A stretch of DNA of 64,000 nt from Halomonas lysinitropha (GCF_902500215.1 NZ_CABVOU010000027.1:305406-369405); one strand, 5' to 3'. Shown: positions 36,759 through 49,186, numbered from the stretch's first letter. The notes: generated by a model not told the origin, from the sequence alone. Made by a program: numbers and translations.

Positions 36759-37178
36759 ATGTGGCAACAGCAGGAACTGCGTCTCGCGCCGCGCTCGCGC
36801 GGCTTCCATCTGATCACCGACGAGGTCGTGTCCGGACTGCCGTGGCTCGGCGAGGTGGCCACCGGGCTGCTGCACCTTCAACTGCTGCATACCTCGGCGT
36901 CGCTGACCCTCAACGAGAACGCCGACCCTGACGTGCGCCATGACCTGGATGCCTTCCTGCGCGAGCGGATCCCCGGCGATCTGCCCTATTTCCGTCATAC
37001 CCTCGAGGGGCCGGACGATATGCCGGCCCATGTCTGCGCCAGCCTGCTCGGTACCCAGCTGACCCTGGCAGTCCGCGACGGGCGCCTGGCCCTTGGCACC
37101 TGGCAGGGGCTATGGCTGGGCGAGCACCGCGAGCATGGCGGGACGCGACGGCTGATCGCCACCCTCAACGGGGCCTGA
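36759..37178 (+). CDS. YjbQ family protein (UPF0047)
   Basis: 139-residue small protein of the YjbQ family. It has the conserved pocket LLHTSASLTLNENADPDV near residue 42 (His, Ser and Asn/Asp cluster), PYFRHTLEGPDDMPAHV and the end LGTWQGLWLGEHREHGG. Members of this family have weak thiamine-phosphate-synthase activity, but the physiological role is unsettled. AGGAG precedes the start. A possible promoter TTGTTG-16-TAGCAT lies at 36698-36725. It is transcribed away from the toxin-antitoxin pair. Confidence 0.88.
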   Translation: MWQQQELRLAPRSRGFHLITDEVVSGLPWLGEVATGLLHLQLLHTSASLTLNENADPDVRHDLDAFLRERIPGDLPYFRHTLEGPDDMPAHVCASLLGTQLTLAVRDGRLALGTWQGLWLGEHREHGGTRRLIATLNGA

Positions 37179-37210
37179 TCCGCGCCCTGCTCCCATGCGC
37201 GGGGCGGGGG

Positions 37211-38260
37211 TCAGGGGCAGGTGTCGCCGATCAGCAGTTCGGTGGTCATGACGCGGGACTCGGCGGGTTCCAGCCCCAGGATCATGCGTGCGGCGATGCG
37301 GCCCTTCTCGGTGCTGTCCTGGCGGATGGTGGTCAGCTGAGGGGCGCGATACTGTCCCTCGGCGATGCCGTCGAAGCCGGTGATGCGCAGGTCCTCGGGG
37401 ATGCGCAGGCCACGCTGCTCGGCGAGCGTTACCACGGTCAGGGCGATGCGGTCGGACATGCACAGCAGCAGGTCGGGTCGCTCGGCATCCGGCAGATCGA
37501 GGATCTCCTCGATCACCGGGGTGCAGACCTCGAAGGTGTTCTCCTCGATGTTCCACATCGGCACCTCGGCCGGGTCGAGGCCGGCCTCGACGAAGGCCTT
37601 CTGGAAACCGGCGAGGCGGGCTCGGGTGATGGTACGTTCGGCCGAAAGCAGCGCCTGGTCACTGCCGATTCGGCCGTTGCAGGGCTGCTCGGTCAGCCGC
37701 AGGTTGATCACCGCGGGGCGTCGGGTCGGCGTCTTGAGGGCATGCCGGGCGATGGCATGGCACGCCGGCTCGTTGTCGATGTGCACCGCGGCGTGATCGT
37801 CGATATTGAAGTCCACCGCCACCAGGGGACGCTCGGGCGGGAGGTCGGAGAACAGCTTCAGGCTGGGCATCAGGCCATAGATGATGAAGCCGTCGGCGAT
37901 GCTCGAGGCGCCGGGCACGCTGGCAGCGTTCTGGCGCCCCGACAGCAGCAGCAGGGTATGGCCACGGGTGTCGAGTACCTCGGCGATGCCCGAGAGCAGT
38001 TCGCTCGCCACGGCATCGTTGAGGCTGTAGGTGAGGGTCTCGGCGAGGATCACGGCGATGATCTGGGAGCGGCCCGTGCGCAGGCTGCGAGCCCGGGCAT
38101 CGGGACCGCTGTAGCCCACGCGCTGCGCCTCGCTGAGGATATGCGCGCGCAGTTTCGGGGAGAGCTGATCGGGCCGGTTGAAGGCGTTGGAGATGGTGGC
38201 GGTGGAGACGTCGAGCTCGCGAGCCAGGTCCTTCAATGTGATGCGGCGAGAGGGGGGCAC
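37211..38260 (-). CDS. LacI-family repressor of the alpha-glucoside regulon
   Basis: 349-residue regulator when started at GTG 38260, preceded by GGAG at eight bases, giving an N-terminus PPSRRITLKDLARELDVS with the helix-turn-helix DVSTATISNAFNRP. The sugar-binding domain follows (IIAVILAETLTYSLNDAVA to the C-terminus). It lies downstream of three glucosidase genes on the same strand. An operator-like CTGTAACGATTTAG lies just before its start, and similar sites precede the transport operon and the porin gene, which suggests a maltose or alpha-glucoside-responsive repressor. Confidence 0.85.
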   Translation of the reverse strand: MPPSRRITLKDLARELDVSTATISNAFNRPDQLSPKLRAHILSEAQRVGYSGPDARARSLRTGRSQIIAVILAETLTYSLNDAVASELLSGIAEVLDTRGHTLLLLSGRQNAASVPGASSIADGFIIYGLMPSLKLFSDLPPERPLVAVDFNIDDHAAVHIDNEPACHAIARHALKTPTRRPAVINLRLTEQPCNGRIGSDQALLSAERTITRARLAGFQKAFVEAGLDPAEVPMWNIEENTFEVCTPVIEEILDLPDAERPDLLLCMSDRIALTVVTLAEQRGLRIPEDLRITGFDGIAEGQYRAPQLTTIRQDSTEKGRIAARMILGLEPAESRVMTTELLIGDTCP

Positions 38261-38278
38261 GAGTTCGACTCCATAAGG

Positions 38279-38292
38279 CTGTAACGATTTAG
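38279..38292. promoter_or_regulatory. Candidate LacI-type operator before the regulator gene
   Basis: CTGTAACGATTTAG matches 11 of 14 positions of the CTTAAACGATTAAG site at 49187-49200. It lies 19 bases before the GTG start, compatible with autoregulation. Confidence 0.45.
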
Positions 38293-38367
38293 TTAGCAGC
38301 CTAGCATGGACCGGCAGGGACAGGGTAGCCACCCGAGGCGAGCCCCGGGCGTCCGTTCGCGACGCTG

Positions 38368-40017
38368 TCAGACAATGTGCAGCCAGGCCGCCTGGCCGGG
38401 CTCCATGATCAGCTGTCGGCCTTCCCGGAGCGGCGTCGCCATGCCCGGCAGGGCCAGACTGGACCCTCCATCGGCGCCGGGTATCAAGGCGTCGAGATCG
38501 ATCTTCACCCGATCACTCGTTGCCTGGCCGAGATGCGCCAGGCACAGCAGGCGCTGTTCGCCGTCATGACGCAGCACGCCGAAGACCCCGTCAGGGAGAT
38601 TGGCGTGATCGATCAGCGTCTGTTCACCCTGGCGCAGCAACAGGGTGCCACCGCGCAGCGCAAGCAGCCGGCGGACCCGGGCCAGCAGGCTGTCGGTCAT
38701 TGCGTCCTGGCGCGCGACGGCCAGCGGCCGGTGCCGCTCGAACACCGGCAGCCAGGGGGCGAGGCCCTCGAGGCAGAAGCCGCCGTTCGGTGCATCCTCC
38801 CAGACCATCGGCGTACGGCAGCCGTCGCGTCCCTTGACCTCGGGCCACAGGTTGATGCCGAAGGGGTCCTGGAGATCCTCATAGGCCAGCTCGGCCTCGG
38901 GCAGGCCGAGCTCCTCGCCCTGGTAGAGGCAGAGGCTGCCGCGCAGCGAGCAGAGCACGGTCAGCGCCAGCAGCGCGCGCTCCTCGCCCCAACTGGTCGC
39001 GCTGCGCTCGACGTCGTGGTTGGAGAGTGCCCAGCACGGCCAGGTGTCCTCGCCGAGCTCCCGGTAGCGCGCCAGCACGTCGTGAAGCTCGGTGGCGTCG
39101 CCAGTTGAACCCAGCAGGTCAAAGGTGTAGGCCATGTGCAGGCGCGACTCACCCTGTGTGTAGGCGGCCATGGTCGGCAACTGGTCGTTGCCGGCGATCT
39201 CGCCCACGGTGGTGGCCCCCGGGTACTCGTCGAGCAGCGCGCGGATCCGCTCCAGGTAGGCGAGGTTCTCGGGCTGCTCGATGTTGTGCTTCTGGAACTG
39301 GTAGCTCTGGGGGTTGCCGGGCTGTACCCGTTCGCGGGGCATGGGTGGGTTGTCGGTCAGCGCGGGGTCGTGGAAGTAGTAGTTGACCACGTCGAAGCGG
39401 AAGCCGTCGACGCCGAGGTCGAGCCAGAAGCACAGGTTGTCGAGCTGCGCCTGCTGCACCTCGGGGTGGTGGAAGTTGAGGTCCGGCTGGCTGGGCAGGA
39501 AGTTGTGCAGGTAATACTGCTGGCGCCGGGCGTCGAAGGTCCAGGCGCGACCGCCGAAGGCCGCCATCCAGTTGTTGGGCGGGTTGCCGTCCGGCCGGGG
39601 ATCGGCCCAGACGTACCAGTCGGCCCTGGCATTGGTGCGATCCTGGCGGCTCTCCTGAAACCAGGCATGCTGGTCGGAGCTGTGGGAGAGCACCTGGTCG
39701 ATGATCACCCGCAGGCCCAGGCCATGGGCACGCTCGACCAGGGCACGGAAGTCATCCAGGGTGCCGAACATGGGGTCGACGTCGCGATAGTCGGCCACGT
39801 CGTAGCCGAAGTCGTCCATCGGCGAGGTGAAGAAGGGCGAGAGCCAGATGGCATCGACGCCGAGACTCGCGACATGATCGAGCCGTTCGGTGATGCCGTT
39901 GAGATCCCCGGTGCCGTCGCCGTTGGCATCCAGGAAGCTGCGTGGGTAGATCTGGTAGAGGGTGGCGCCGCGCCACCAGTCGTGTCGGTCGTGCAGGCGC
40001 TGTTGGGAAAGGGTCAT
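38368..40017 (-). CDS. GH13 alpha-glucosidase paralogue 1 (alpha-1,6-type signature)
   Basis: 549-residue cytoplasmic GH13 glucosidase of the oligo-1,6-glucosidase/alpha-glucosidase group. Predicted catalytic residues are Asp209 (VDGFRFDVVNYYF), Glu273 (TTVGEIAG) and Asp335 (SNHDVERS). The residue after the nucleophile is Val210; in related yeast and Bacillus enzymes Val here goes with alpha-1,6 (isomaltose-type) activity, unlike the Ala and Thr in the two paralogues of this operon. No signal peptide. It is the last glucosidase gene, 107 bases before the LacI gene. Confidence 0.88.
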   Translation of the reverse strand: MTLSQQRLHDRHDWWRGATLYQIYPRSFLDANGDGTGDLNGITERLDHVASLGVDAIWLSPFFTSPMDDFGYDVADYRDVDPMFGTLDDFRALVERAHGLGLRVIIDQVLSHSSDQHAWFQESRQDRTNARADWYVWADPRPDGNPPNNWMAAFGGRAWTFDARRQQYYLHNFLPSQPDLNFHHPEVQQAQLDNLCFWLDLGVDGFRFDVVNYYFHDPALTDNPPMPRERVQPGNPQSYQFQKHNIEQPENLAYLERIRALLDEYPGATTVGEIAGNDQLPTMAAYTQGESRLHMAYTFDLLGSTGDATELHDVLARYRELGEDTWPCWALSNHDVERSATSWGEERALLALTVLCSLRGSLCLYQGEELGLPEAELAYEDLQDPFGINLWPEVKGRDGCRTPMVWEDAPNGGFCLEGLAPWLPVFERHRPLAVARQDAMTDSLLARVRRLLALRGGTLLLRQGEQTLIDHANLPDGVFGVLRHDGEQRLLCLAHLGQATSDRVKIDLDALIPGADGGSSLALPGMATPLREGRQLIMEPGQAAWLHIV

Positions 40018-40092
40018 GCAAGCCTCGAATTATCGTGGAGGGCCTGGCGGCCCTCCGTGAGTCATGGTCTGCGGTGTGGACAAGGGGCGGGA

Positions 40093-41406
40093 TCACCAGC
40101 GGCGGCTGAGGCGGCGCAGCTCGCCCTCGAGCTGCTGCACGGCGGCGGTACCGTCGAGGTCGCCGGATAGCACCGAATGCACGCGGTTGAAGAAGGCATT
40201 GGAGACCCGCGGGTAGTCGCTGCCGGTCACGGTGGCGGGACGCGGTACGCCATTGGTCAGGGTCTCGTAGAGCTCGCCCATGGAGGGATTGCTGGCCAGT
40301 ACCTCCTCGTCCTCGTAGAGCGCCTCGATGGTGGGGTTCATGCCGATCTCGATGGCATGCTCCTTCTGCTGGGCCTCGGCGGTCAGGTAGGCGACCAGGT
40401 CGGCCGCGACGTCGGGGTGTTCGGAATAGCGCGACACCGCCCAGTTCCAGCCCCCGAGGGTGGCCACGCTCCTGCTTTCGCCGCCCGGAGCCGCGTCGCC
40501 GGGGCCCTCGGGACCGCGTGGCAGCGGGGCCATGCCCACCTTGCCGGCCACCTCGCTGCCCTCCCCGTTGGCCAGCGACCAGACATAGGGCCAGTTGCGC
40601 AGGAACAGCGCATTGCCGGACTGGAAGATGCCGCGGGTCTCCTCCTCGGTATGGTTGAGGGTGCCCTCCGGGGAGATGTCGTCGATCCAGGAGGCGGCCA
40701 GGTCCAGGGCCTCGGCGGCGCGGGCGTTGTTGATGGTGACGTTGCCCTCATCGTCGACGATGGTGCCGCCACCGTGGCTCGCCACCCATTCCAGGGCATT
40801 GGTGGTCAGGCCCTCGTAGGCGCGGCCCTGGAAGGTGTAGCCCCAGAAGCCGTCATTGCCCGCCTCGCGCTCCGCGGCCTGCACCTCGCGCGCGGTCTCG
40901 GTCAGCTCCCGCCAGGTCTCGGGCACCTCATGGCCGTACTGCTCGAGGAGGTCCTTGCGGTAGTAGAGCAGCCCGGCATCGGTGAACCAGGGGATGGCCA
41001 TCAACTTGCCATCGACGGTGTTGTTCTCGATCAGCGCCGGGAAGATGCCTTCGGTGGCATCCGCCGGCAGGTACTCGGAGAGGTCCACCAGATGGTCGGC
41101 GAGCAGGCCCGGCCAGACGATGTCGATCATCAGCACGTCGATGTCCCTGGACTGGCTGCCGAGCAGCTGCTGGTAGAGCGAGAGCTTCTCGGTGGCGTCG
41201 TTGGGGGTGGAGACGACATTGACCTCGTGGCCGGTCTCCTCCGCCCAGCGCTCGGCGAGCACCGGGCAGTAGTCGGCGGCGTCGCCGGGGCCACAGGCGA
41301 TGGCGATCTCCGCCGCCAGGGTATTTTGGGCGGCTAGTGCCGAACCGCCCAGGAGCAGGGAACCGATCAAGGCGTGGTGGTATCGCTTGGGATTGTTGAG
41401 GTTCAT
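40093..41406 (-). CDS. Second alpha-glucoside ABC transporter substrate-binding protein
   Basis: 437-residue periplasmic sugar-binding protein of the family-1 type. The ATG at 41406 gives a signal peptide ending near NTLAAEIAIACG. Similar throughout to the binding protein at 47822 (VVSTPN, SLYQQLL, IDIVWPGLLADHLVDL, AIPWFTDAGLLYYRKDLLEQ), with an extra PRGPEGPGDAAPGGES insertion. It has no permease genes of its own nearby, so it probably uses the same AglFGK transporter with a different ligand range. Lies between two glucosidase genes. Confidence 0.88.
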   Translation of the reverse strand: MNLNNPKRYHHALIGSLLLGGSALAAQNTLAAEIAIACGPGDAADYCPVLAERWAEETGHEVNVVSTPNDATEKLSLYQQLLGSQSRDIDVLMIDIVWPGLLADHLVDLSEYLPADATEGIFPALIENNTVDGKLMAIPWFTDAGLLYYRKDLLEQYGHEVPETWRELTETAREVQAAEREAGNDGFWGYTFQGRAYEGLTTNALEWVASHGGGTIVDDEGNVTINNARAAEALDLAASWIDDISPEGTLNHTEEETRGIFQSGNALFLRNWPYVWSLANGEGSEVAGKVGMAPLPRGPEGPGDAAPGGESRSVATLGGWNWAVSRYSEHPDVAADLVAYLTAEAQQKEHAIEIGMNPTIEALYEDEEVLASNPSMGELYETLTNGVPRPATVTGSDYPRVSNAFFNRVHSVLSGDLDGTAAVQQLEGELRRLSRRW

Positions 41407-41482
41407 GGGAGTGGACTCCTGAGGTTGTCGTTGTAAGGGGGCGGTGGGGTCTCCACCTGCCATGCAGACCCGAGGCACGGGC

Positions 41483-43153
41483 TCAGGGGTGCCAGATCGC
41501 TTGTCTTGTGTCGCAATCCGGACAGCGGGCGATGGCGATGCCATAGGCCGGCAGCCGCAGCGTGCCGCCCTGCCAGCTGCCGTTGACCATCGAAGGTGCA
41601 TCGTCGAGGGCGTGGGCCTCCCGGGGAGCGCCCAGCTCGCGAGGCTCGCCGGCGAAATTGAGGGCCACCAGCAGCCTCTCACCCCGGTGACGGCGCTCGA
41701 GGCAGATGACGTCATTGCGCAGCGGGTGATAGCGGATGTCGCCCTTGATCAGCGCCGGCTGGGTGCGGCGGAAGCCCAGGAAGGCGCGAGTGGCGTTGAG
41801 CAGCGAGTCGGGATCTTGCTCCTGCTGGTCCACCGCCAGCCCCCGGTGTTCCGCGGGGATCGGCAGCCAGGGAGCCGAGTCCGAGAAGCCGGCATTCGGG
41901 GCATCGGCCTGCCAGGGCATGGGCGTGCGGCAGCCATCGCGCCCCTTATAGGCCGGCCAGAAGGTAATGCCGGCGGGGTCGACCAGCTGATCGAAGGTCA
42001 GCTGGGCCTCGTTCAGGCCCAGCTCCTCGCCCTGGTAGAGGCAGATGCTGCCGCGCTGGGTGAGCAGGAAGGCCAGGTAGAGACGCAGCTTTTCGGCGTG
42101 GCCCTCGGCGCCCCAGCGGCTGGCCAGGCGGGTGACGTCGTGGTTGCCCAGCGCCCAGCAGGGCCAGCCATCGCCGAGGCGGGCCTCCATCTCCTCCAGC
42201 GGTGCGAGCAGGTGTCCAGGGTCGGCATTCTCGGTCAAGAGGTTGAACGAGTAGCACATGTGCAGGCGCTTGCTACCCTGGGTGTACTCGGCCATCACGC
42301 CCAAGGAGTCGTCGTCGCCCACCTCGCCGACGCTGGTGGTGCCGGGGTACTCGTCAAGCAGCGCACGCAGCCGCTCCAGGAAGACCAGGTTCTCCGGCTG
42401 GGTCTTGTCGTGGATATGCTGCTGGTAGCCATAGGGGTTGTCGGGCCGCACCCCGATAAAGCCCTCGACGATCTCCTCCCGGGGCGGGTTGTCCTTGAGC
42501 TCGCCGTGGGTGCAGAAGTTGACCGCATCCAGGCGAAAGCCGTCGACGCCACGCTCCAGCCAGAAGCGCACCTCGTCGAGGATCGCCTCGACCACTGCCG
42601 GGTTGCGGAAGTTGAGGTCCGGCTGCTCGACCAGGAAGTTGTGCAGGTAGTACTGGCAGCGCCGGGTGTCCCACTGCCAGGCGCTGCCGCCGAAGATCGC
42701 CTGCCAGTTGGTGGGCGGGGCGCCATCGGGGCGGGGGTCGGCCCAGACGTACCAGTCGGCCTTGGGATTGTCGCGGCTTTCACGGCTCTCCTGGAACCAG
42801 GGGTGCGCATCAGAGGTATGGGAGAGCACCTGGTCGATGGTGACCCTGAGGCCGCGGGCATGGGCCTCCTCCACCAGTCGGTCGAAGTCCTCGAGCGTGC
42901 CGAACATCGGGTCGACGTCGCGATAGTCACTGACGTCATAGCCGAAGTCCTTCATCGGCGAGGGGAAGAAAGGCGACAGCCAGATGGCGTCGACATTCAG
43001 CGAGGCGATGTAGTCGAGCCGGTCGATCACGCCCTGCAGGTCGCCTATGCCATCGCCACGGGTGTCCTGGAAGCTGCGGGGATAGATCTGGTAGATCACC
43101 GCCCCGCGCCACCACTCCTGCTGCACATCGTAAGGGGATTGAGAGAAGGGCAT
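41483..43153 (-). CDS. GH13 alpha-glucosidase paralogue 2 (AglA-like)
   Basis: 556-residue cytoplasmic GH13 alpha-glucosidase. Predicted catalytic residues are Asp209 (VDGFRLDAVNFC), Glu277 (SVGEVGDD) and Asp339 (LGNHDVTR). Ala210 after the nucleophile is the form usually linked to alpha-1,4 specificity. The C-terminus ends in an unusual short tail with CPDCDTRQ, a CxxC pair not present in the two paralogues. It follows the ATPase gene by 35 bases in the operon and precedes the second binding-protein gene. Confidence 0.9.
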   Translation of the reverse strand: MPFSQSPYDVQQEWWRGAVIYQIYPRSFQDTRGDGIGDLQGVIDRLDYIASLNVDAIWLSPFFPSPMKDFGYDVSDYRDVDPMFGTLEDFDRLVEEAHARGLRVTIDQVLSHTSDAHPWFQESRESRDNPKADWYVWADPRPDGAPPTNWQAIFGGSAWQWDTRRCQYYLHNFLVEQPDLNFRNPAVVEAILDEVRFWLERGVDGFRLDAVNFCTHGELKDNPPREEIVEGFIGVRPDNPYGYQQHIHDKTQPENLVFLERLRALLDEYPGTTSVGEVGDDDSLGVMAEYTQGSKRLHMCYSFNLLTENADPGHLLAPLEEMEARLGDGWPCWALGNHDVTRLASRWGAEGHAEKLRLYLAFLLTQRGSICLYQGEELGLNEAQLTFDQLVDPAGITFWPAYKGRDGCRTPMPWQADAPNAGFSDSAPWLPIPAEHRGLAVDQQEQDPDSLLNATRAFLGFRRTQPALIKGDIRYHPLRNDVICLERRHRGERLLVALNFAGEPRELGAPREAHALDDAPSMVNGSWQGGTLRLPAYGIAIARCPDCDTRQAIWHP

Positions 43154-43188
43154 CCGGGTCTCCCGGTCACTGGGTGAGGTGGGAAGGG

Positions 43189-44295
<1,107 letters not shown>

Positions 44296-44344
44296 CTTGC
44301 GACTCCTTGCCGGCCTCGGGGCCGGCCCTTGTTGTGATGTCGTG

Positions 44345-45981
<1,637 letters not shown>

Positions 45982-45985
<4 letters not shown>

Positions 45986-46824
45986 CCTTTGACGGCGCCG
46001 GCGGTCAGGCCGGAGACGATGCGGCGCTGGAAGACCATCACCAGAATCACCAGAGGGACGGTGACGGTCACCGAGGCGGCCATGATCGGCCCCCAGGGCA
46101 ATTCATGCTGGCTACCGCCGGAGATCAGGGCGATCGCCACCGGCACGGTGCGCTGGTCGTCGGTGAGGGTGAAGGTCAGGGCGAAGAGGAATTCGTTCCA
46201 GGCGGCGATGAAGGCCAGCAGCCCGGTGGTCGCCATGGCCGGCCACATCAGCGGGAGGAATACCTTGGTGATGGTCACCCAGGGGGTGGCGCCATCCATG
46301 ATCGCCGCTTCTTCCAGCTCCATGGGCAGCTGCTTCATGAAGGTGGTCAGCACCCAGACGGTGAAGGGCAGGGTGAAGATGGTGTAGCTGAGGATCAGGC
46401 CGGCCGGGTTGTTGTAGAGGCCGAGTCCCCGGATCACCTCGAAGAGCCCTGAGAGCACCGCTACCTGGGGAAACATCGATACGCCGAGGATCACGAGCAA
46501 GACGGTGGTACGCCCACGGAAGCGGACTCGGCCCAGCGCGTAGGAGGCGGTGATGCCGAGCAGCAGGGCAATGAAGACCACGGAGAGCGAGACGATGATG
46601 GAGTTGGCGATGGCACGCACGAAGCTCTTCTGGGTGAAGATCTGCACGTAATTGCCGAAATCCACCGTCGACAGCCAGAAGTCGACCCGGAACAGCTCGC
46701 TGGAGGGTTTCAGTGAGGTGATCACGGCGTAGTAGAAGGGAAAGATGGCATAGACCATCACCACAGCAATCAAGGCATAGAACCCGACCCGCTTGGCGAG
46801 CTTGGTCAGCTGATACTGGTTCAT
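45982..46824 (-). CDS. aglG: Alpha-glucoside ABC transporter permease, MalG type
   Basis: 280-residue inner-membrane permease with six predicted helices, starting at 46824 where the ATG overlaps the aglF stop. The coupling motif EEAAIMDGATPWVTITKVFLP lies near residue 185 (EEAAIMDGATPW), followed by LPLMWPAMATTGLLAF. The N-terminal half contains VYAIFPFYYAVITSLKPS. Co-translated with aglF and the HaG-like glucosidase gene. It forms a heterodimer with AglF. Confidence 0.92.
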
Positions 46825-47807
46825 TGGTCCACTCCCAATTGACGGCGGCCGAGATAGAGGTAGATCACCACGGCCAGGGCGATGATCAGGAACAGCATCG
46901 TCGAGGCGGCACTGCCGTAACCCACATCCTGGAACTCGACCAGCTGCTGGCGGGCGTAGATCGACATGGTCATGGTGCTGGTGGAATTGGAGGTCAGCAC
47001 ATAGATCACGTCGAATACCCGCAGGGCGTCGAGCAGACGGAAGATCACCGCCACCATCAGCGCCGGGGTGATCAGCGGCAGGGTAACCCTGAAGAACACT
47101 CGCACCGGATGGATGCCGTCGACCTCGGCGGCCTCGTAGCAGTCCTTGGGCAGCATCTGCAGGGCAGCCAGCACCAGCAGGGCGACGAAGGGGATGGTCT
47201 TCCAGACATCGACCATGATCACCGCCCACATGGAGTAGCTGGCGCTGGCGGTCCAGGCGATGGGCGAGTCGATGATGCCGATCGCCATCAGCATGTGGTT
47301 GATGATCCCGAACTGGTCATTGAGCATCCAGGCCCACATTTTGGCCGAGACGATGGTGGGGATCGCCCAGGGGATCAGCACCGCGGCGCGCACCAGCATG
47401 CGGCCCTTGAACTCGGCGTTGAGCAGCAGGGCGACGATGATGCCGAAAACCACCTCCAGCGACACCGAGACGGCGCTGAAATAGAGCGTGTTCCACACCG
47501 AGTTCCACCACACGGGGTCGGTGAGCAGGCCGTACCAAGCGCCGTCGTCATAGACCAGGTAGTTCTCGATGCCGATGAAGGCGGCCCCGGCGGTATCCGA
47601 CAGCGAGGCATCGGTGAAGCTGAAGTAGAAGGTGCGCAGCAGGGGCCAGCCGGCGACCAGCGCCAGCGCCACCAGCATGGGGAGGAGAAACAGCCAGGCG
47701 GCGCGAACCCGCTGGCGGCGCACCTTAGTGCCGCGATAGCCCCCCTTGGGGGGGCGCACGGTAGATTGGACCGCCTGCGGCGTGGGATCGGTTGCGGGAG
47801 TCGACAT
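46821..47807 (-). CDS. aglF: Alpha-glucoside ABC transporter permease, MalF type
   Basis: 328-residue inner-membrane permease with a Pro/Arg-rich cytoplasmic N-terminus of about 35 residues, then six predicted helices. The coupling motif YEAAEVDGIHPVRVFFRVTLP is near residue 230 (EAAEVDGIHPVRVFF). The loop AGAAFIGIENYLVYDDG is typical of MalF-like subunits. It starts 14 bases after the binding-protein gene and overlaps aglG by four bases. Confidence 0.92.
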   Translation of the reverse strand: MSTPATDPTPQAVQSTVRPPKGGYRGTKVRRQRVRAAWLFLLPMLVALALVAGWPLLRTFYFSFTDASLSDTAGAAFIGIENYLVYDDGAWYGLLTDPVWWNSVWNTLYFSAVSVSLEVVFGIIVALLLNAEFKGRMLVRAAVLIPWAIPTIVSAKMWAWMLNDQFGIINHMLMAIGIIDSPIAWTASASYSMWAVIMVDVWKTIPFVALLVLAALQMLPKDCYEAAEVDGIHPVRVFFRVTLPLITPALMVAVIFRLLDALRVFDVIYVLTSNSTSTMTMSIYARQQLVEFQDVGYGSAASTMLFLIIALAVVIYLYLGRRQLGVDQ

Positions 47808-47821
47808 GGAGACCTCCTGGG

Positions 47822-49090
47822 TTACCAGCGGCGGCGCTTGATGCGCGAGAGTTCGCTATCCACCTGGGCGATGGCCTCGGCGCCGCTCTGGTCACCGGAG
47901 AGCACCTGGTGCACGGCGTTGAAGAAGCTGTTGCTGACCCGGCCATAGTTGTCGCCGGTGGGAGCGGAAGGCCGTGCTACCGCATTGGTGAAGGTGTCGT
48001 AGAGGGTGCCGAAGAAGGGCACGGCTGCCAGCACCTGCTCGTCCTCGTAGAGGGCTGCCAGGGTGGGGTTGTAGGCGCCCTCGATGGCACGGCGCTTCTG
48101 CTCGGCCTCGCCGGTCAGGAAGGCCACCAGGTCGGCGGCAAGCTCGGGGTTCTCGGTATAGCGGGACACGGCCAGGTTCCATCCACCCAGGGTGGCGGCG
48201 CTTTCATGGCCTTCGGCGCTGGGCAGCTTGACCACGCCGACCTTGTCGCGCACGTCGCTCTCCTCGCTCTGGGCCAGCGACCAGGCATAGGGCCAGTTGC
48301 GCATGAACACCGCATTGCCGCTCTGGAAGATGCCGCGAGCCTCCTCCTCGGTGTAGTTGAGGGCGCCCTCGGGGGAGATCTCGCCGATCCAGCTGGCGGC
48401 GAGGTCCAGTGCCTCGGCGGCCTGCGCGTTGTCGATGGTGATCTCGCCCTCGGCATCGACGATGGTGCCGCCACCGTAGCTGGCGATCCACTCCAGGGCG
48501 TTGCAGGTCAGGCCCTCGTAAGCGCGGCCCTGAAAGACGTAGCCCCACATCCTGTCGTTGCCGGCCTTGCGCTCGGCGGCCTGGATCTCGGTGGCAATCT
48601 CGGTGAGCTCTTCCCAGGTCTCGGGGGCTTCGAAGCCGTGTTGCTCGAGCAGGTCCTTGCGGTAGTAGAGCACCCCGGCATCGGTGAACCAGGGCATCGC
48701 CACCAGGCGGTCGTCGATGGTGTTGTTGGCGACGATGGTGTCGAAGTGGCCGGCAGCGGCGTCCTCGCCCAGGGTGTCGCCGAGGTCGAGGAGGTGGTTG
48801 GCCAGCAGGCCCGGCCACACCACGTCGATCTGCATGACGTCGATATCGCTGGACTGGGCCGAGAGGATCTGCTGATACAGCGACAGCCGTTCGGTGGAGG
48901 AGTTGGGGGTGGAGACGATATCGACCTCGTGGCCGGTCTTCTCTTCCCACTGCTTGACGCCCTGCTCGCACAGCGCGAGCTCGGCGCCGACGGCGCCACA
49001 GGAGATGGTCAATTCCGCGGCCTGGGCCTGGCTGCTGCCGGCAGCAGCGCCGGCCAGGGCGATGGCGGAGATTAGCGTTTTCTTGTACAT
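47822..49090 (-). CDS. aglE: Alpha-glucoside ABC transporter substrate-binding protein
   Basis: 422-residue periplasmic receptor and first gene of the operon. GAGGAAG five bases before the ATG at 49090 fixes the start; the signal peptide ends near QAQAAELTIS. Family features are VDIVSTPNSSTERLSLYQ, QIDVVWPGLLANHLLDLG and MPWFTDAGVLYYRKDLLEQ. It is a paralogue of the receptor at 40093. The operator-like site at 49187-49200 lies about 100 bases upstream, consistent with control by the LacI-type regulator at 37211. Confidence 0.92.
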   Translation of the reverse strand: MYKKTLISAIALAGAAAGSSQAQAAELTISCGAVGAELALCEQGVKQWEEKTGHEVDIVSTPNSSTERLSLYQQILSAQSSDIDVMQIDVVWPGLLANHLLDLGDTLGEDAAAGHFDTIVANNTIDDRLVAMPWFTDAGVLYYRKDLLEQHGFEAPETWEELTEIATEIQAAERKAGNDRMWGYVFQGRAYEGLTCNALEWIASYGGGTIVDAEGEITIDNAQAAEALDLAASWIGEISPEGALNYTEEEARGIFQSGNAVFMRNWPYAWSLAQSEESDVRDKVGVVKLPSAEGHESAATLGGWNLAVSRYTENPELAADLVAFLTGEAEQKRRAIEGAYNPTLAALYEDEQVLAAVPFFGTLYDTFTNAVARPSAPTGDNYGRVSNSFFNAVHQVLSGDQSGAEAIAQVDSELSRIKRRRW

Positions 49091-49186
49091 ACTGGCTTCC
49101 TCGTCGTTTGTTGTTGTCGCTGTGGTAGGGGAAAGACCGGTTGCGATGCATCGTCCGCGGGTCTCGGGAGTGTTCATTTCCCCTGA

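Noticed and set aside
41444..43177. 577-codon open frame antisense to a GH13 gene
   Set aside because: It is longer than the real gene but mirrors it exactly. The same type of frame appears opposite the other two paralogues.
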